Notes: a model not told the origin generated them from the letters alone. A DNA stretch of 64,000 bases from Aricia agestis (GCF_905147365.1 NC_056422.1:4590501-4654500), one strand, 5' to 3'; shown: positions 38,729 to 49,340, counted from the stretch's first letter. Translations and numbers: made by a program.

Positions 38729-38890
38729 TGTGGCGGTACCCACAATTCGCCTAACATTCCTGCATCGCGCTATCGAAGTTTCGGAGAACGGCAAGATATA
38801 TGCAACGTCTGAAATGACGTCAGTGGGCTTCGGCCTGACCGAGCATGCTATCTCGCTCGGTCGCTTTTCGGCCGCCACTAATAACGTTAA
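38729..38890 (+). repeat. Right LTR of the TRIM element
   Basis: 162 bp, near-identical to the left LTR, preceded by the polypurine tract. Confidence 0.85.
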
Positions 38891-38923
38891 AGAGGTAAAC
38901 TTTGTTTGTTTGTTTTAATATAT

Positions 38924-39543
38924 AAAAACCGGCCAAGTGCGAGTTGGACTCGCCCATGAAGGGGGTTCCGCAGCAACAATAAGGTTTTTTTTTTTTAATT
39001 AAAATGTTTTTGATTTATTTTTATGTTTCAGTTTATTTAATGAAAGTTAATTTAAGGTTTACCATTTATGACGTATAAAAAAAACTACTTGCTACATTTC
39101 ATTCAAACCAATTTTCGTTGGTAAGTAGTTTGTATAGTAATGTACATCATATATTTTTTTAGACTTATCATGCCCCTAATTTAAAAATTAGAGGGGTTTT
39201 AAACACACATTTTACCACTTTGGAAGAGTCTCTTTCGCAAACTATTCAGGTTAGAAAAAAATGATGTTAAAAATCTCAATATGATTTTTTAAGACCTATC
39301 CATAGATACCCCACACGCATAGCTTCGATGAAAAAATTCAGTTGTACAATTTTTAATAATTTTTCCATTTTTGTATCAAAATCTTAATGCGGTTCACAGA
39401 CTACATCTACTTACTAAGTTTAAATAGTATAGCTCTTATAGTTTCGGAGAAAAGTGGCTGTGACATACGGACGGACAGACAGACAGACATGACGAATCTA
39501 TAAGGGTTCCGTTTTTTGCCATTTGGCTACGGAACCCTAAAAA
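38924..39543 (-). repeat. CCGGCCAAGTGCGAGT / TAGGGTTCCG repeat, complete
   Basis: AACCGGCCAAGTGCGAGTTGG at left and TTTGGCTACGGAACCCTAA at right, with GGACGGACAGACAGACAGAC and CATAGATACCCCACACGCAT inside. A widespread lepidopteran dispersed element of about 620 bp; class not certain. Confidence 0.75.
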
Positions 39544-39549
39544 TGAATC

Positions 39550-40225
39550 CATATTCGCGTGGTCACGACATCACGCGTAAACGGCTGGGCCGATTTTGCT
39601 GAAATTTGGCATAGACATACTTTTTAATCCCGAAGACGAACATAGGATATATTTTGTCCCGGAAAAATGTTCGGTTACTGCACAATATACTTTTATGTTT
39701 TGCGCGTAAACTATTCAATCTATTTTGATGAAATCTGGTATGGAGATACTTTGAGTCTCAGGAAAGTACAAGGGATACTTTTGTCCCAGAAAATGTACGG
39801 TTCCCACACGATAAAATTTTATGATATTCGCCTAAACTATTTACTATTCAGCCTATTTTTATGAAATTTGGTATGGAGATACTTTGAGTCTCGGGAAAGG
39901 ACGAAGGATACTTTTTATCCCGGAAAATGTACGGTTCCCGCACACAAACTTTTATGGTTTTTTGCCTAAGCTATTCAGTCTATTTTTATGAAATTTGGTA
40001 TGGAGATACTTTGAGTCTCGGAAAAGGACAAGGGATACTTTTTTCCCGGAAAATTTACGGTTCCTGTACAATAAAGTTTTATGATTTTGGCGTATACTAT
40101 TTAATCTATTTTGATGAAATTTGGCATGGAGATACTAATTTTAATCTATTGTTTTCTTAATTATACCAATTCGAATTAAATAATCATCGTTAAGACAGGA
40201 CAACGTCTGTCGGGTCAGCTAGTCT
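39550..40225 (+). mobile_element. Helitron with five ~129-bp tandem units
   Basis: ATGGAGATACTTTGAGTCTC-type units begin near 39611, 39740, 39873, 40000 and 40126 (periods 129, 133, 127, 126). Each has GGATACTTTTTATCCCGG and AATGTACGGTTCCCGCAC-like parts. 3' end ACAACGTCTGTCGGGTCAGC then TAGT. Confidence 0.8.
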
Positions 40226-40829
40226 CAAATATTTTTTTCCAGTGGTTTAGAGGATGGCTCCAATTCCTGCGTTGGAAACACGTTATTTCTAATTCTATAG
40301 TTGGGACCCAATCACCAGATTATTATCTGACAAGTCTGTCTGTAAAGTCTCTTGCTAGTCGTGTTGGTCGTCTATCCCACTGGGTTAAGATAGATAGATA
40401 GATAAGAAGATTAAGAAGATAAAAATCAAACATCGTCCTTCTCTCTTCACTCTCACGCCTGTCTTTCATATGCCAGGTGAAAAAGAACGACGCGGATTCA
40501 TCGCCAAATTAATTTTTTCTCAATAACTCGATAAATATACAACATTTAAAAAATCCGCTAGGTCGATCTCTTCGTCGATCGATCGATCTCTTCGTCGGTC
40601 GAATTTTGTACAATATGTTAAAATATTAACTTAGTTCAATGCACGGTTATGGCAATCAATGAAAAATTCGTGAAAATTAGATGCATCTGTGTGATTTTTT
40701 TCTATCGAGAAAATTTTAAGATATCGTGTTTTTGCTCAGATCGAATTCTCGGAAATATAATGTAGTACTTATCTAATTTTAGAAAATGAAACAATTCGGG
40801 GCTTATTTTCAAGTATAAAAATGAATTAT

Positions 40830-42672
40830 CCCCTCACCAGTGGCGAATCCCGCTAGGGGGCGCACTTCAAAATTTCGATACTGTGCGCAATCCCTTTCCG
40901 GGGCGATGGGTACCCTCACATGTTTAATGTGCAAACACAGCGATAAAACTTCTTTTGTCTTTGTCTATCCTATTAAAACGCGTCTAAGTAGAACAAGACA
41001 GCTAGCAAGCGTCATTTGAGTTCTCGGTAGACAAGGACGGAATGCGAAATCTCACTTCAAAAAACGGCCGCGACGAGTAAGGACAGCGCAGTTTAAAAGA
41101 GTTTTAAAAAGTTATAAAACAGAGTTATTTGCTGAGAAGAACTGGGAAGTGCATATTATGTAAGTAATCTTTCAGTTTTTATTAGAATGAAGTGTGTGTT
41201 TAACAAATAGAAGTAAAAAAAAAAGAGTTGAAACGGCAATCTAACCCGTGCATGGCCCTTACTCGCACAATGATTTTGGCTTTTAAAGCATTAAATAACA
41301 TATTTATGCAGTTCATATTACTTTACTGTAATGATAATTTAACGTAGTTTCGTTTAACTAAACTCTAACACTAATAAAACGTTCTTTAATTTCTAAATAA
41401 TGACGAAAACTAGTACCGTCCGATTAGAGCCCCGAATAGGGTTTTGTCACAGACAGGTGACATCCCGTATCGGGGGGCCTCACAGACGCCTCCTCTGAGT
41501 TTTAATGGCCGCTAGTAGAATGTTCGCATAACATGGAATAGCCGAATCATTTTGTTGTTGGAATTCACTGTGAAAGTAGAAGCGCTGAAAGATCAAAATT
41601 TTTTTTCACTTTTGGATGGGGAAACTTGTGATGCTCATTCCCTTGCCCATACAAAAGTGAAAAAGAATTTCGTCTTTCAGCGCTGCTACTTTCATAGTGA
41701 ACTCTCTACAAGGAACACGTACACACCCTAAAGTATTATCACTAATTATTTTTGTTACACTTTTACACTTTTACACTACACAAATTTTCTTTTTTGTCTG
41801 CGATGGTCAAACGCTTGCACAATGCATCCAAGTACTGGATGAAAAAGGTCTTATCCATACTAATCTTACACTCATTTATGAAAATTTTAGCATTTTTGCA
41901 AGTTTTCTTTTCATGTTTCTACTCAGTTTTCCTTTAATTCATGTAATTTGGAGGATTTTATTTTGTAGTTTGTTAATTATAATTATAAGAAAATCAAACT
42001 TCTGTGGATAAAGTTAGTACTTATTTTGTAAATTGCATTAGTATCAAAGTAGGTTTTTTCATGAACAAAACAGATATCTTTTTGTGTAACTCCTACATAT
42101 TATTTACTGAACCTACAATATTGATACTCTTGTACCACCCAGATAATAACCTTAATTTATTGTTTATGTAGTATTGTAACGCCTAGAGTATGAAATTACT
42201 TTAAGATATCATGTAATACACAGCCTACTTGAAGCTGTTTGAAAGGCAGCCTCCATTTTTGTTCTGTACTTAAATCTTTGATTTTATAAAATATTTGTAT
42301 GAGAGTCATGACTTGAGTGATATTATTTTGTAAGTAGTACTATAAGGTTATAAATAAATACTCTTGGCTCGCTACATAGTGGTTTATTATTAAAATATGA
42401 CCCAAAATCTACTGAACATTTTGGTACCCAGTAATTATACCAGCTGTATAACATTATTGCCGTCAAATATAACATAAAAGTACTATTTTCTAGGTAGAAA
42501 ATTTAATTAAAAAATGATTTAGATCCTTTTATGGGCTCCTGCAAGACCAAGGAACAAGAAATTGCAGTTTTAGTGTATGCTGGTCGTGTAGGTACCTCGG
42601 ACTGTGCGGAACCCCCCCCAGGGAGCCACAGATGTGCCAAAATCTGCCATTTTGCATGCCACTGGTGAGGGG
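40830..42672. mobile_element. 1.84-kb element with CCCCTCACCAGTGGC ends
   Basis: CCCCTCACCAGTGGCGAATC at left and the reverse complement GCCACTGGTGAGGGG at right; TTAT at 40826-40829 and 42673-42676. The uninterrupted host site reads AATTATAAAATCG in the copy at 20.4-21.3 kb. CAGTGGCG-type ends recall hAT elements, but the duplication is 4 bp here. No transposase frame; the frames 41697-42011 and 41752-41937 are not protein-like. Confidence 0.8.
41565..41765. mobile_element. Mariner-like palindromic MITE, innermost insertion
   Basis: TTCACTGTGAAAGTAGAAGCG, CAGCGCTGCTACTTTCATAG, AGTATTATCACTAATTATTT and TTTGTTACAC. Left outer ~60 bases missing. Confidence 0.75.
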
Positions 42673-42913
42673 TTATAAAATCGACACTTTAGGGTTAGTC
42701 GCCCCCTTAAGCAAGCGTGCTCTTGCGTACTGCGCACACACTTGGACACTTTAAAATTACTCCTGCGTAGCCTCGGTTTCAATGTAACCGTTCACCCGTT
42801 CACCGTCACCGAAACCGGTGCAGGAGTTATTTTTTAACTAAATTTTACTACAAATTTTCTCATACGAAATGTGTAGCGCCTTCCCCTTTCTTGAAACTTT
42901 CCTTTGGTATCCT

Positions 42914-43110
42914 GGATACTAATATTATAAATGCGAATGTGTGTCTGTTTGTCCGTCTGCCTGTCTGTCTGTTATCTCTTCACGCCCTAACCGCTGAACC
43001 GATTTCTGAGTCCTGGGAAAGGACATAGGATACTTTTTATCCTGGAAAAATGTACGGTTCCCGCGCGATAAACGAATTTTGGCGCAACGGAATTGCGGGC
43101 GTCATCTAGT
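42914..43110 (+). mobile_element. Lep1-like Helitron, complete 197 bp
   Basis: GATACTAATATTATAAATGCG, CTGT repeats, CGCCCTAACCGCTGAACCG, AAATGTACGGTTCCCGCGCG, and GAATTGCGGGCGTCATCTAGT. Confidence 0.88.
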
Positions 43111-43650
43111 TTTCAATAAAATAATAGTTTCGGCATGTACTCGAAAAGGATCAAAACTCAAAAGACCCTAATTCTTGACGATTCGCCGAAACTATTCCCT
43201 TTGCTCACCTTTTCCTAAACTGGCTTCTAATTAGGTATTTCTAGTAAATTACGCAAGATTTCTGAAAACTTTATTAAGAAGTTAGAGCCCGTAAATGCTA
43301 ACACCTACGCTACAGCTAGTATCATTAGTTGCTATATTATTACTAATCTGGGGGCACGGCAGTGCCCCAGCCAAGCTTTTTATAGGAAAGGCACGGCTGT
43401 ACCATATTTTTCTCGATAAATATTTTCTGTGTACCTTGAAAATTACCTGGTACTCGTCCTAAGGGTATTTATTTAAATTATTAAACCTTTAATTCGTCTT
43501 CTCGAGTGTGTCGTGTTTGTCCGTCCGTCCCTCTGTAAAAATTTGTCCAAGTACAAACTAAAAATATACTCTTTCTATCACGCTCTTTATAAATGAACTA
43601 TATAAATAGCCATTTTATAAAAAATAGCTTAAAGCACTCCTTATGGCTCC
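43111..43650. other. Unassigned; contains a GGGGCACGGCAGTGCCCC hairpin
   Basis: GGGGCACGGCAGTGCCCC at about 43350-43367 is a perfect short hairpin. TCGTGTTTGTCCGTCCGTCC at 43511 looks Helitron-like, otherwise unassigned. Confidence 0.4.
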
Positions 43651-43653
43651 TTA

Positions 43654-43965
43654 GGGCCTTATCACACTGGCGATTAGCGAGCGATTTGAAAGCGACGTGA
43701 CTGCGCAGCGCACACGCCGCGATGACGCCGTTGCCTTCGGCGTTTTGGACACTCAGCAGCAAAATGGATTCTGACATCACTCCCTAGACGAGTCTACTAT
43801 ATACATATAATAATAATCTGTGTAGATGAGTGTACAAAATGGCGTCCACGTCACGCCGCGACGACGCTGCGCTGTCGCGACGTGCACGCCGCGCAATCGC
43901 GGCGTGTGCGCTGCACAGTCGCGTCGCTTTCAAATCGCTCGCTAATCGCCAGTGTGATAAGGCAC
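43654..43965. mobile_element. PIF/Harbinger-like MITE with 44-bp inverted ends
   Basis: GGGCCTTATCACACTGGCGA then TTAGCGAGCGATTTGAAAGC at left, its reverse complement at right with one mismatch in about 44. TTA at 43651-43653 and 43966-43968. GC-rich arms (CGCGACGACGCTGCGCTGTC) inside. Confidence 0.92.
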
Positions 43966-44284
43966 TTAGAAATAAATTTTAAAACAACTCAGGACAATAC
44001 ATATTAACTTAAGACAAACTGTGTCACAAGCAGCTGAGTAGTTAAATATGACTCGGAAAGTTCTAGTTTTCAATTTAAAATAATCTTTTATCTCGCAAAA
44101 CAGTTGCTTTCACTCGCGAAATGCTGCAGCTGTTGCATGATTGCAAGTTGATTCAGCGAAACAAACGTTTAATTTTATTAAAGCGAATTTTTTAAATAAA
44201 TATAGGCATGAAAGTAGTTTATTTAAACAAAGATATTATATAGTTTTTGCAGTAAGCAATTTTGAAGAAAATATATTATATAAC

Positions 44285-44640
44285 ATCTATACTAATATTA
44301 TAAATGCGAAAGTATCTCTGTCTGTCTGTATGTCTCGCTTTCACGCCAAAACTACCGAACCGATTGTAATGAAATTTTGTATACAGATAGTCTAAAGCCT
44401 GAGAAAGGACATAGGCTACTTTTTTACTGGAAAAAAGGGTTGTAAGGTGGTGAAAATACGAAAATTTGTTCAAATTAAGTTAGTTCCAAAAATTCATACT
44501 AGATGGCGCCGTGCGTCTCTTACATCGCGCTAACGCTTGCCCAACATCTTTCTATAAGAGGTGGTATCATTGTACATTTAAGTTTCGATTTTTTTTCGAT
44601 TCTTATTACTGTTTTACGTTATTTAATAAGTCAGTACTTT
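44285..44640 (+). mobile_element. Lep1-like Helitron, 3' end unclear
   Basis: TCTATACTAATATTATAAATG, CTGT repeats, AACCGATTGTAATGAAATTT, GGACATAGGCTACTTTTTTA and AAAAATTCATACTAGATGGC; matches 16747-16990 up to the point where that copy is interrupted. Confidence 0.7.
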
Positions 44641-44641
44641 A

Positions 44642-45966
44642 TCTATACTAATATTATAAAGAGGTAAACTTTGTTTGTTTGTTTGTTTAATTGTAATGAA
44701 TAGGCTCAAGAACTACTGGGCCGATTTTAAAAATTCTTTCACCATTCGAAAGCTACATTATTTACGAGTAACATAGGCTACTTTTTATTTTAGAGAATAT
44801 AGGGTTCCGTAAGATATTTACTTATTTTGCGTACGCTGCCTAAACTATAAAAGATAGAACTATTCAATGTTCTAAGTAAATGTAGATCTTATAAATATCT
44901 ACAAAAATGTCCGCGACACAATATACCTATCTATGTCAAGTGAGACACAAAAACCATTTTTTTATATCAAAATCTTGATTTTTTTTTGGACTACATTTAA
45001 ACGCATTTATTTTACTCATGCTAATAATCCTTATCAAAATAAATAATTTCATCACTAAGTACAGTTCATGTAGATTATATTTGCTCTTTGAATGATTAAA
45101 ATTGGACGTTTGGTTTAGAAGTTATGGCGAAATTAAAATATTGCGATTTACGTCCGTTTCGAAGTGGGCGCTACCAATGCCACAGAATAGATAATAGAAC
45201 AAGTACCAATGCAGGGGTGCGCATTGTACACATTGAAAAGGTCTACAGAAAACTCCGCGATGGTATATTTTTTTTTATGAAATAAGGGGGCAAACGAGAA
45301 AACGGGTCACCTGATGGAAAGCAACTTAAGTCGCCCATGGACACTCGCAGCATCAGAAGAGCTGCAGGTGCGTTACCGGCCTTTTAAGAGGGAATAGGGT
45401 AATAGGGGAGGGCAGGGATGGGAAGGGAAGGGAAGGGAATAGGGGAGGGTAGGGAAGGGTAGGGGTAGGGGATTGGGCCTCCGGTAAACTCACTCGGCGA
45501 AACACAGCGTAAGCGCTGTTTCACGCCGGTTTTCTGTGAGAATGTGGTATTTCTCCGGTCGAGCCGGTCCATTCGTGCCGAAGCATGGCTCTCCCACGTA
45601 TAAGCATATCTCTTATGGATATATCCCACAATAACATATTTTTTTGTCATTTACTTTTAACTTCAAATGGCTAATTTTCGAAGCGATTTTAACCAATACG
45701 GCAATAATCCTTATTCAATTAAATACTTTAAAATTTAAATGCATTGTTGATTAAGGCGCTTTACAGCATAATTATACGATTTTAATTTTAAATGAATATT
45801 TTCGAAGATAATACAGATTTAAAAATTGTGGGACGTAAGTAGCTTTTGCGGTAGTAATGAATATAAATTAATTAAAATCAAACTACTGAATCGATTTTAA
45901 TAATTTTTTCAGTGACTTAGGCCATAATTTATTTTATACCCGTGCGAAGCCGGGGCGGGTCGCTAG
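44642..45966 (+). mobile_element. Long Helitron with a SINE-L inside
   Basis: Starts TCTATACTAATATTATAAAG, AACTACTGGGCCGATTTTAA, ends CCCGTGCGAAGCCGGGGCGG then GTCGCTAGT (CTAGT 45962-45966). About 990 bp without the insert. No coding capacity seen. Confidence 0.75.
45267..45599 (-). mobile_element. SINE-L, full length, inside the Helitron
   Basis: Poly(T), AAGGGGGCAAACGAGAAAACG, G-rich tract 45390-45472, AGCGTAAGCGCTGTTTCACG, GCATGGCTCTCCCACGT. Confidence 0.9.
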
Positions 45967-46139
45967 TATTATATACAGTGACGTAACCTTAAACCTATCA
46001 ATGATAAATAGTTTATGGGTAAAGTTGTGTAATTGGGGGGCTAAATAAGCTAAAATTTGGCATAATATATAAAGTTTAATTTAAAAAAATGAAATATTAT
46101 GTGCACACTGCACAGCTGTTTTGATTTAAGGGATACCAG

Positions 46140-46231
46140 GGTTTTTTTTAAAAGCTTTTGACACCAATTTTGTTGACATCGCGCGCTATAAACTGAAATC
46201 CACGCGGACGAAGTCGCGGGCAACAGCTAGT
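46140..46231 (+). mobile_element. Helitron 3' end fragment
   Basis: TCCACGCGGACGAAGTCGCGG then GCAACAGCTAGT. Confidence 0.6.
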
Positions 46232-46246
46232 ACCTATATACTATAT

Positions 46247-46690
46247 TCTAGACATTTCCGCGCGGCTTCGCTCGCGTAAATTGGATATTTCATAAACAAA
46301 TTAGTCCACAAAAATAGCCTATGATCCTTCACGTAGTCTATTTCTTATCTGTGCCAAATAACAAAAAAATTGCTCCAGTAGTTAGAAATGTGAATGTGAA
46401 ATGTGGAAAAACGGGGAAAGCCCCTTTAATTCCAGTATTTCCTGTATTTCTTGGCTCCTGTAATTTAGTCTTAGGGCCTGTTTCACCACTTCCTGATAAG
46501 TGCCGAATAGGCTATCCACCACTTAACTTGACAGATGAAGTCAAGTTAAGTGGTGGAGAATCTGTCAAAAAAGCTGTGATTTTTTTATCAGAGATCAGAA
46601 AGTGGTGAAACAGGCCCTTAGCGTGATAAAATATAGCCTATAGCCATCCTCGATAAATGGCCTATGTGGCCATCGAAACGATCCCTACTA
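46247..46690 (-). mobile_element. Lep1-like Helitron, reversed, carrying a MITE
   Basis: CTAGACATTTCCGCGCGGCTT at left, TTGCTCCAGTAGTTAGAAAT, then after the MITE GCGTGATAAAATATAGCCTA and CCTCGATAAATGGCC. Confidence 0.78.
46474..46617. mobile_element. PIF/Harbinger-like MITE, TTA duplication, in the Helitron
   Basis: GGGCCTGTTTCACCACTTCC and reversed GGGCCTGTTTCACCACTTTC; TTA 46471-46473 and 46618-46620. Inner CCACCACTTAACTTGAC and GTCAAGTTAAGTGGTGG form a perfect 17-bp hairpin absent from the sister copy at 3128-3274. Confidence 0.9.
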
Positions 46691-46974
46691 CTTATACATG
46701 TCTTTGTTTTATATAATATTACGTGCTATTCAGACATAATAATATTATAATATTATATGCCAATGCAAATATGCTCCCACGCTTTAATTTAATTGATACC
46801 AGCTTGCTTTGATTCTGATATTTGTTATAACATTACAATTGTTCACATTACGTAAAACTCAACATCCGACTTTGATCCTTTATTTGTGTGTTCTATTCAT
46901 GCCTCAGGCCTGTTTGAATCGTACAGTTTGGGAAATTAAGGTGTGTCAGTTAAGGTACCTTCATGATAAGTTCG

Positions 46975-47160
46975 TATTTTAATAAAATAAGGGGGCAAAC
47001 GAGCAAACGGGTCACCTACTGGAAAGCAACTACTGTTGCTTATGGACACTCGCAACATAAGAGCTGCAGGTGCGTTGCTGGCCTTAAGAGGGAAAACGCT
47101 CTCTTCTTGAAGGTTTGCAGGTTGTATCGGTCTAACCATTGGAAGAAGTCAGCGGATGTA
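46975..47160 (-). mobile_element. LINE 3' end (same family as 22840-23117), reversed
   Basis: AATAAGGGGGCAAACGAGCAA, ATGGACACTCGCAACATAAG, GTGCGTTGCTGGCC and, reversed, TACAACCTGCAAACCTTCAAG matching the ORF2 segment LQTFKK. Confidence 0.82.
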
Positions 47161-47246
47161 TGAAGGCCAGGATCGGGAAGGTTGGCGCTTGTTGGGAGAG
47201 GCGTACGTTTAACATTCGGACAGCAGTAGGCTGATGATGATGATAT
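47161..47246 (+). mobile_element. RTE-like LINE 3' tail
   Basis: GGCCAGGATCGGGAAGGTTGG, CGGACAGCAGTAGGCTGATG and (ATG)n, a tail typical of RTE-clade LINEs in insects. Very short, 5'-truncated. Confidence 0.5.
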
Positions 47247-47640
47247 TTCCTACTATTATTTCCGTTCGAATACGGGAATTTTAGTCCAACAAAATCGTCC
47301 TGTAAGCCACGAATCTACATTATGCATGATTAATGTTGAAACTACAAACCTCTGAAATATTCAGTCGATTTCTGCGACCCAAAATGTTACCTCTACAAAG
47401 TCCCTTTTTGGGAAAACGGACAAATTTTTAACGTTGTTCATGAAATGATAATGTGTTCTGTTCTTCTGTGTTTTGTTTTTTTTTTTTACATTCGCATGAG
47501 ATGATTGATGGCGTAAAGATGAAGTGGGTAACTAACATTTTATAACACACGGGCAGTTACTATTTTTCCCTTATAATTTCAACAAACCTTGTAACTTACT
47601 TACTTCATAATCTAGATAATATATTTTTTATTTTTTATTT
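47247..47640. other. Unassigned sequence
   Basis: No gene or family recognised. Confidence 0.35.
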
Positions 47641-47990
47641 ATTTATTTAAGTCAGGCATCCTGGCCCATAATTTATAAATACCTTATAGACTAACATACA
47701 TACAATTATACTAAAACTAACACTAAGCACTCAACACGTATTATCTGCGACGTGGGGCGCGACGTGTTCGGAAGACGTCCTCGGAACCTCCTGTAGACGA
47801 CTCCAATCGGCCAGAACTCCTCCTTCTCGAAGGTCGGTAGATGATGCGTCGGGACTCTCACCACAAAGGAGCTAAAATTCACTTTGTGGCGGGTCTCCTA
47901 CCGCTCGACCTTCAAGACTAAGTGGGTCTTGCTCCTGATGTAGTCCACGACCTGCTCGACTGTCGATCTGGCTATATCTATTACATACTA
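47640..47990 (-). mobile_element. ORF1-only retroelement fragment with A-rich tail
   Basis: On the minus strand the ORF1 fragment below is followed after ~80 bases by GCCAGGATGCCTGACTTAAA and TAAATAAATAAAAAATAAAA. The ORF ends close to the tail, with no ORF2 between. Confidence 0.65.
47735..47967 (-). pseudogene. LINE ORF1-like protein C-terminus, one in-frame stop
   Basis: Reads STVEQVVDYIRSKTHLVLKV, ER, a TAG stop, then ETRHKVNFSSFVVRVP, LPTFEKEEFWPIGVVYRRFR and GRLPN. The pattern SFVVRVP...FWPxGVxxRRFRG is the C-terminal domain of non-LTR ORF1 (gag-like) proteins common in insects. The single TAG lies where a sense codon is expected. Confidence 0.75.
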
Positions 47991-48194
47991 TATCTGGCGA
48001 TATGTATATAGATATAATCCACATTTTTGAAGTGAAAACTTCCTTAGCGGCGTTGAGCACTTTTGTGGGATGGCCTGGGTAAAAACTGTGAAACTCGCGT
48101 CAGATTCTCGTGTTGATCGAAAAACCGTAAGACGGTTGGAGAGTAGTGTTGTAACATCGAAATCGCTTAATCGAACAATCGATTGTCGATATTT

Positions 48195-48490
48195 TTTAAT
48201 CGATTGTAAGGGTTTCAATTAATTTAAAAAAACGATTTTTTAAAAAACGATTTTCATAAAAAATTGGTTAAAAATTTAATCGATTGTAAGGGTTTGATTA
48301 ATTAACAAAATCGACTTTTTAAAAATCGATTTTCATAAAAAATGGGTTAAAAAAATTGTAATGGTTTCGATTAATAAAAAAATCAATTTTTTTAAAATCG
48401 ATTTTCATAAAAAATGGGTTAAAAATTTAGTCGATTGTAAGGGTTTCGATTATTTAAAAAAATGATTTTCATAAAAATAGGTTAAAAAAA
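48195..48490 (+). repeat. AT-rich minisatellite, ~72-80 bp period
   Basis: CGATTGTAAGGGTTTC-type starts at 48201, 48281, 48353 and 48432; each unit has one or two AAAAATCGATTTTCATAAAAA segments and GGGTTAAAAA. About four units. Confidence 0.85.
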
Positions 48491-48499
48491 ATAATGCAC

Positions 48500-49119
48500 A
48501 ACGTTAATAATCAAGTTTTCACTTCTGCCGGCACTCCCGGAGTGCAAGTGCAAAAGTCTTTTTGTTTAATTTCAAATCTTTTTCCGTTTACTCAACATGT
48601 CAACCAGAACTTGTCTTCTGTATCTGTTCTGTGCTATTTCCGGTGGCGAAAATAAGGCTTAGGTACGTGTACATTTCCGGAATCCAATAAGGCATAAGCT
48701 GCCACAAAACATAGTTTCGGTTGGCGCTGCATTGAAATATGGCTGTCTGAATTTGTGCGGCTGCGGGGAAACGGGAGAATTTTCACGTGCCAAGTGCTCG
48801 GTACGGTCGGGGAAATATGATAGTAGAACAAACTAAGTATTTTAATTTGTAGGTAAAAAGTTGGTACTATAGTTAATAAGACTGCTCTGTGTACTTTTTT
48901 TTTTGGAAAATATGTATGACCACCAACCAAATGGTGTTTGTTGCCTTTAATAAACGAAAATCTGTCAAGCTACTAAACAGGAAAAAAGAACGCTAATAAA
49001 AATATTGCGTAGACATTTCTAAGAACTGTGTCTACTTTTAGACTTTTAGAGGAAGGTCAACTTTGGCAGCGAGATATTAGGTAGGTAAAAGATTCTGGAA
49101 ATTCTTTTTAATGATGCAT
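48500..49119. other. Unassigned sequence
   Basis: The 98-codon minus-strand frame at 48634-48930 has no motif, no start context and no flanking gene signals; left unannotated. Confidence 0.35.
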
Positions 49120-49340
49120 ATAACTATTATAAATTATAATGCGAAAGTTTGCCTGTCTATCTGTTGCCTCTTCACGCTTGTTTGCCTGAACCAATTTTAA
49201 TACAGTTTCGGATAAAAATACCTCAAGGTATTTTTATTTTTCCCGGGTTCAAACCCGGGAAAAATCCTTTAGTTTTTATCCTAAAAATATAGGTTTAAGC
49301 GCAATAAACCAAAGGCGAAACTCGAAAGTGATTAACAAAA
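49120..49340 (+). mobile_element. Lep1-like Helitron with two hairpins
   Basis: ATTATAATGCGAAAGTTTGCC, TGTTGCCTCTTCACGCTTG, then a perfect ATTTTTCCCGGGTT / AACCCGGGAAAAAT hairpin (49236-49249 and 49252-49265). Confidence 0.65.

Larger units (their letters stand above)
38256..38890 (+). mobile_element. TRIM-type non-autonomous LTR retroelement
   Basis: Two direct repeats (38256-38427 and 38729-38890) start TGTGGCGGTACCCACAATTC and end AACGTTAA. They differ by an inserted GAAGATCTTC-like decamer in the left copy and a few substitutions. ATTGGTGACCACCGACAAG directly after the left repeat is in the primer-binding-site position, and TCGGGGGGGAGTGA directly before the right repeat is a polypurine tract. 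AGAGG is duplicated on both sides (38251-38255, 38891-38895). The 301-bp interior has no gag or pol. It sits in a Lep1-like 5' end (TATTATAAAGAGG / TAAACTTTGTTTG). Confidence 0.88.
40411..42710. mobile_element. MITE GGGGGCGACTAACCC family, copy 3, inside the SINE
   Basis: Left end TTAAGAAGATAAAAATCAAAC (terminal repeat partly deleted), TCATATGCCAGGTGAAAAAG, CAATTCGGGGCTTATTTTCA, then after the next insertion AAAATCGACACTTTAGGGTT and AGTCGCCCCCTTAA. TTAA on both sides. Confidence 0.82.
40239..42835 (+). mobile_element. tRNA-headed SINE A, split by a nested insertion
   Basis: Left part 40239-40410 (GTTGGAAACACGTTATTTCT, TCTATCCCACTGGGTTAAG) and right part 42711-42835 (GTGCTCTTGCGTACTGCGCA, ACTCCTGCGTAGCCTCGG, ACCGTCACCGAAACCGGTG). 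Together they give one SINE with its middle occupied by 2.3 kb. Confidence 0.8.

Noticed and set aside
41697..42011. 104-codon frame with a hydrophobic C-terminal half
   Set aside because: Begins in the mariner-like MITE and continues in AT-rich transposon interior; the hydrophobic run reflects T-rich codons.
48047..48060. Start codon of the minus-strand frame 47872-48060 as a gene
   Set aside because: The conserved ORF1 reading is in another frame; this frame only overlaps it.
48634..48930. 98-codon minus-strand frame
   Set aside because: No motif, no codon bias and no gene signals; expected by chance in this much sequence.
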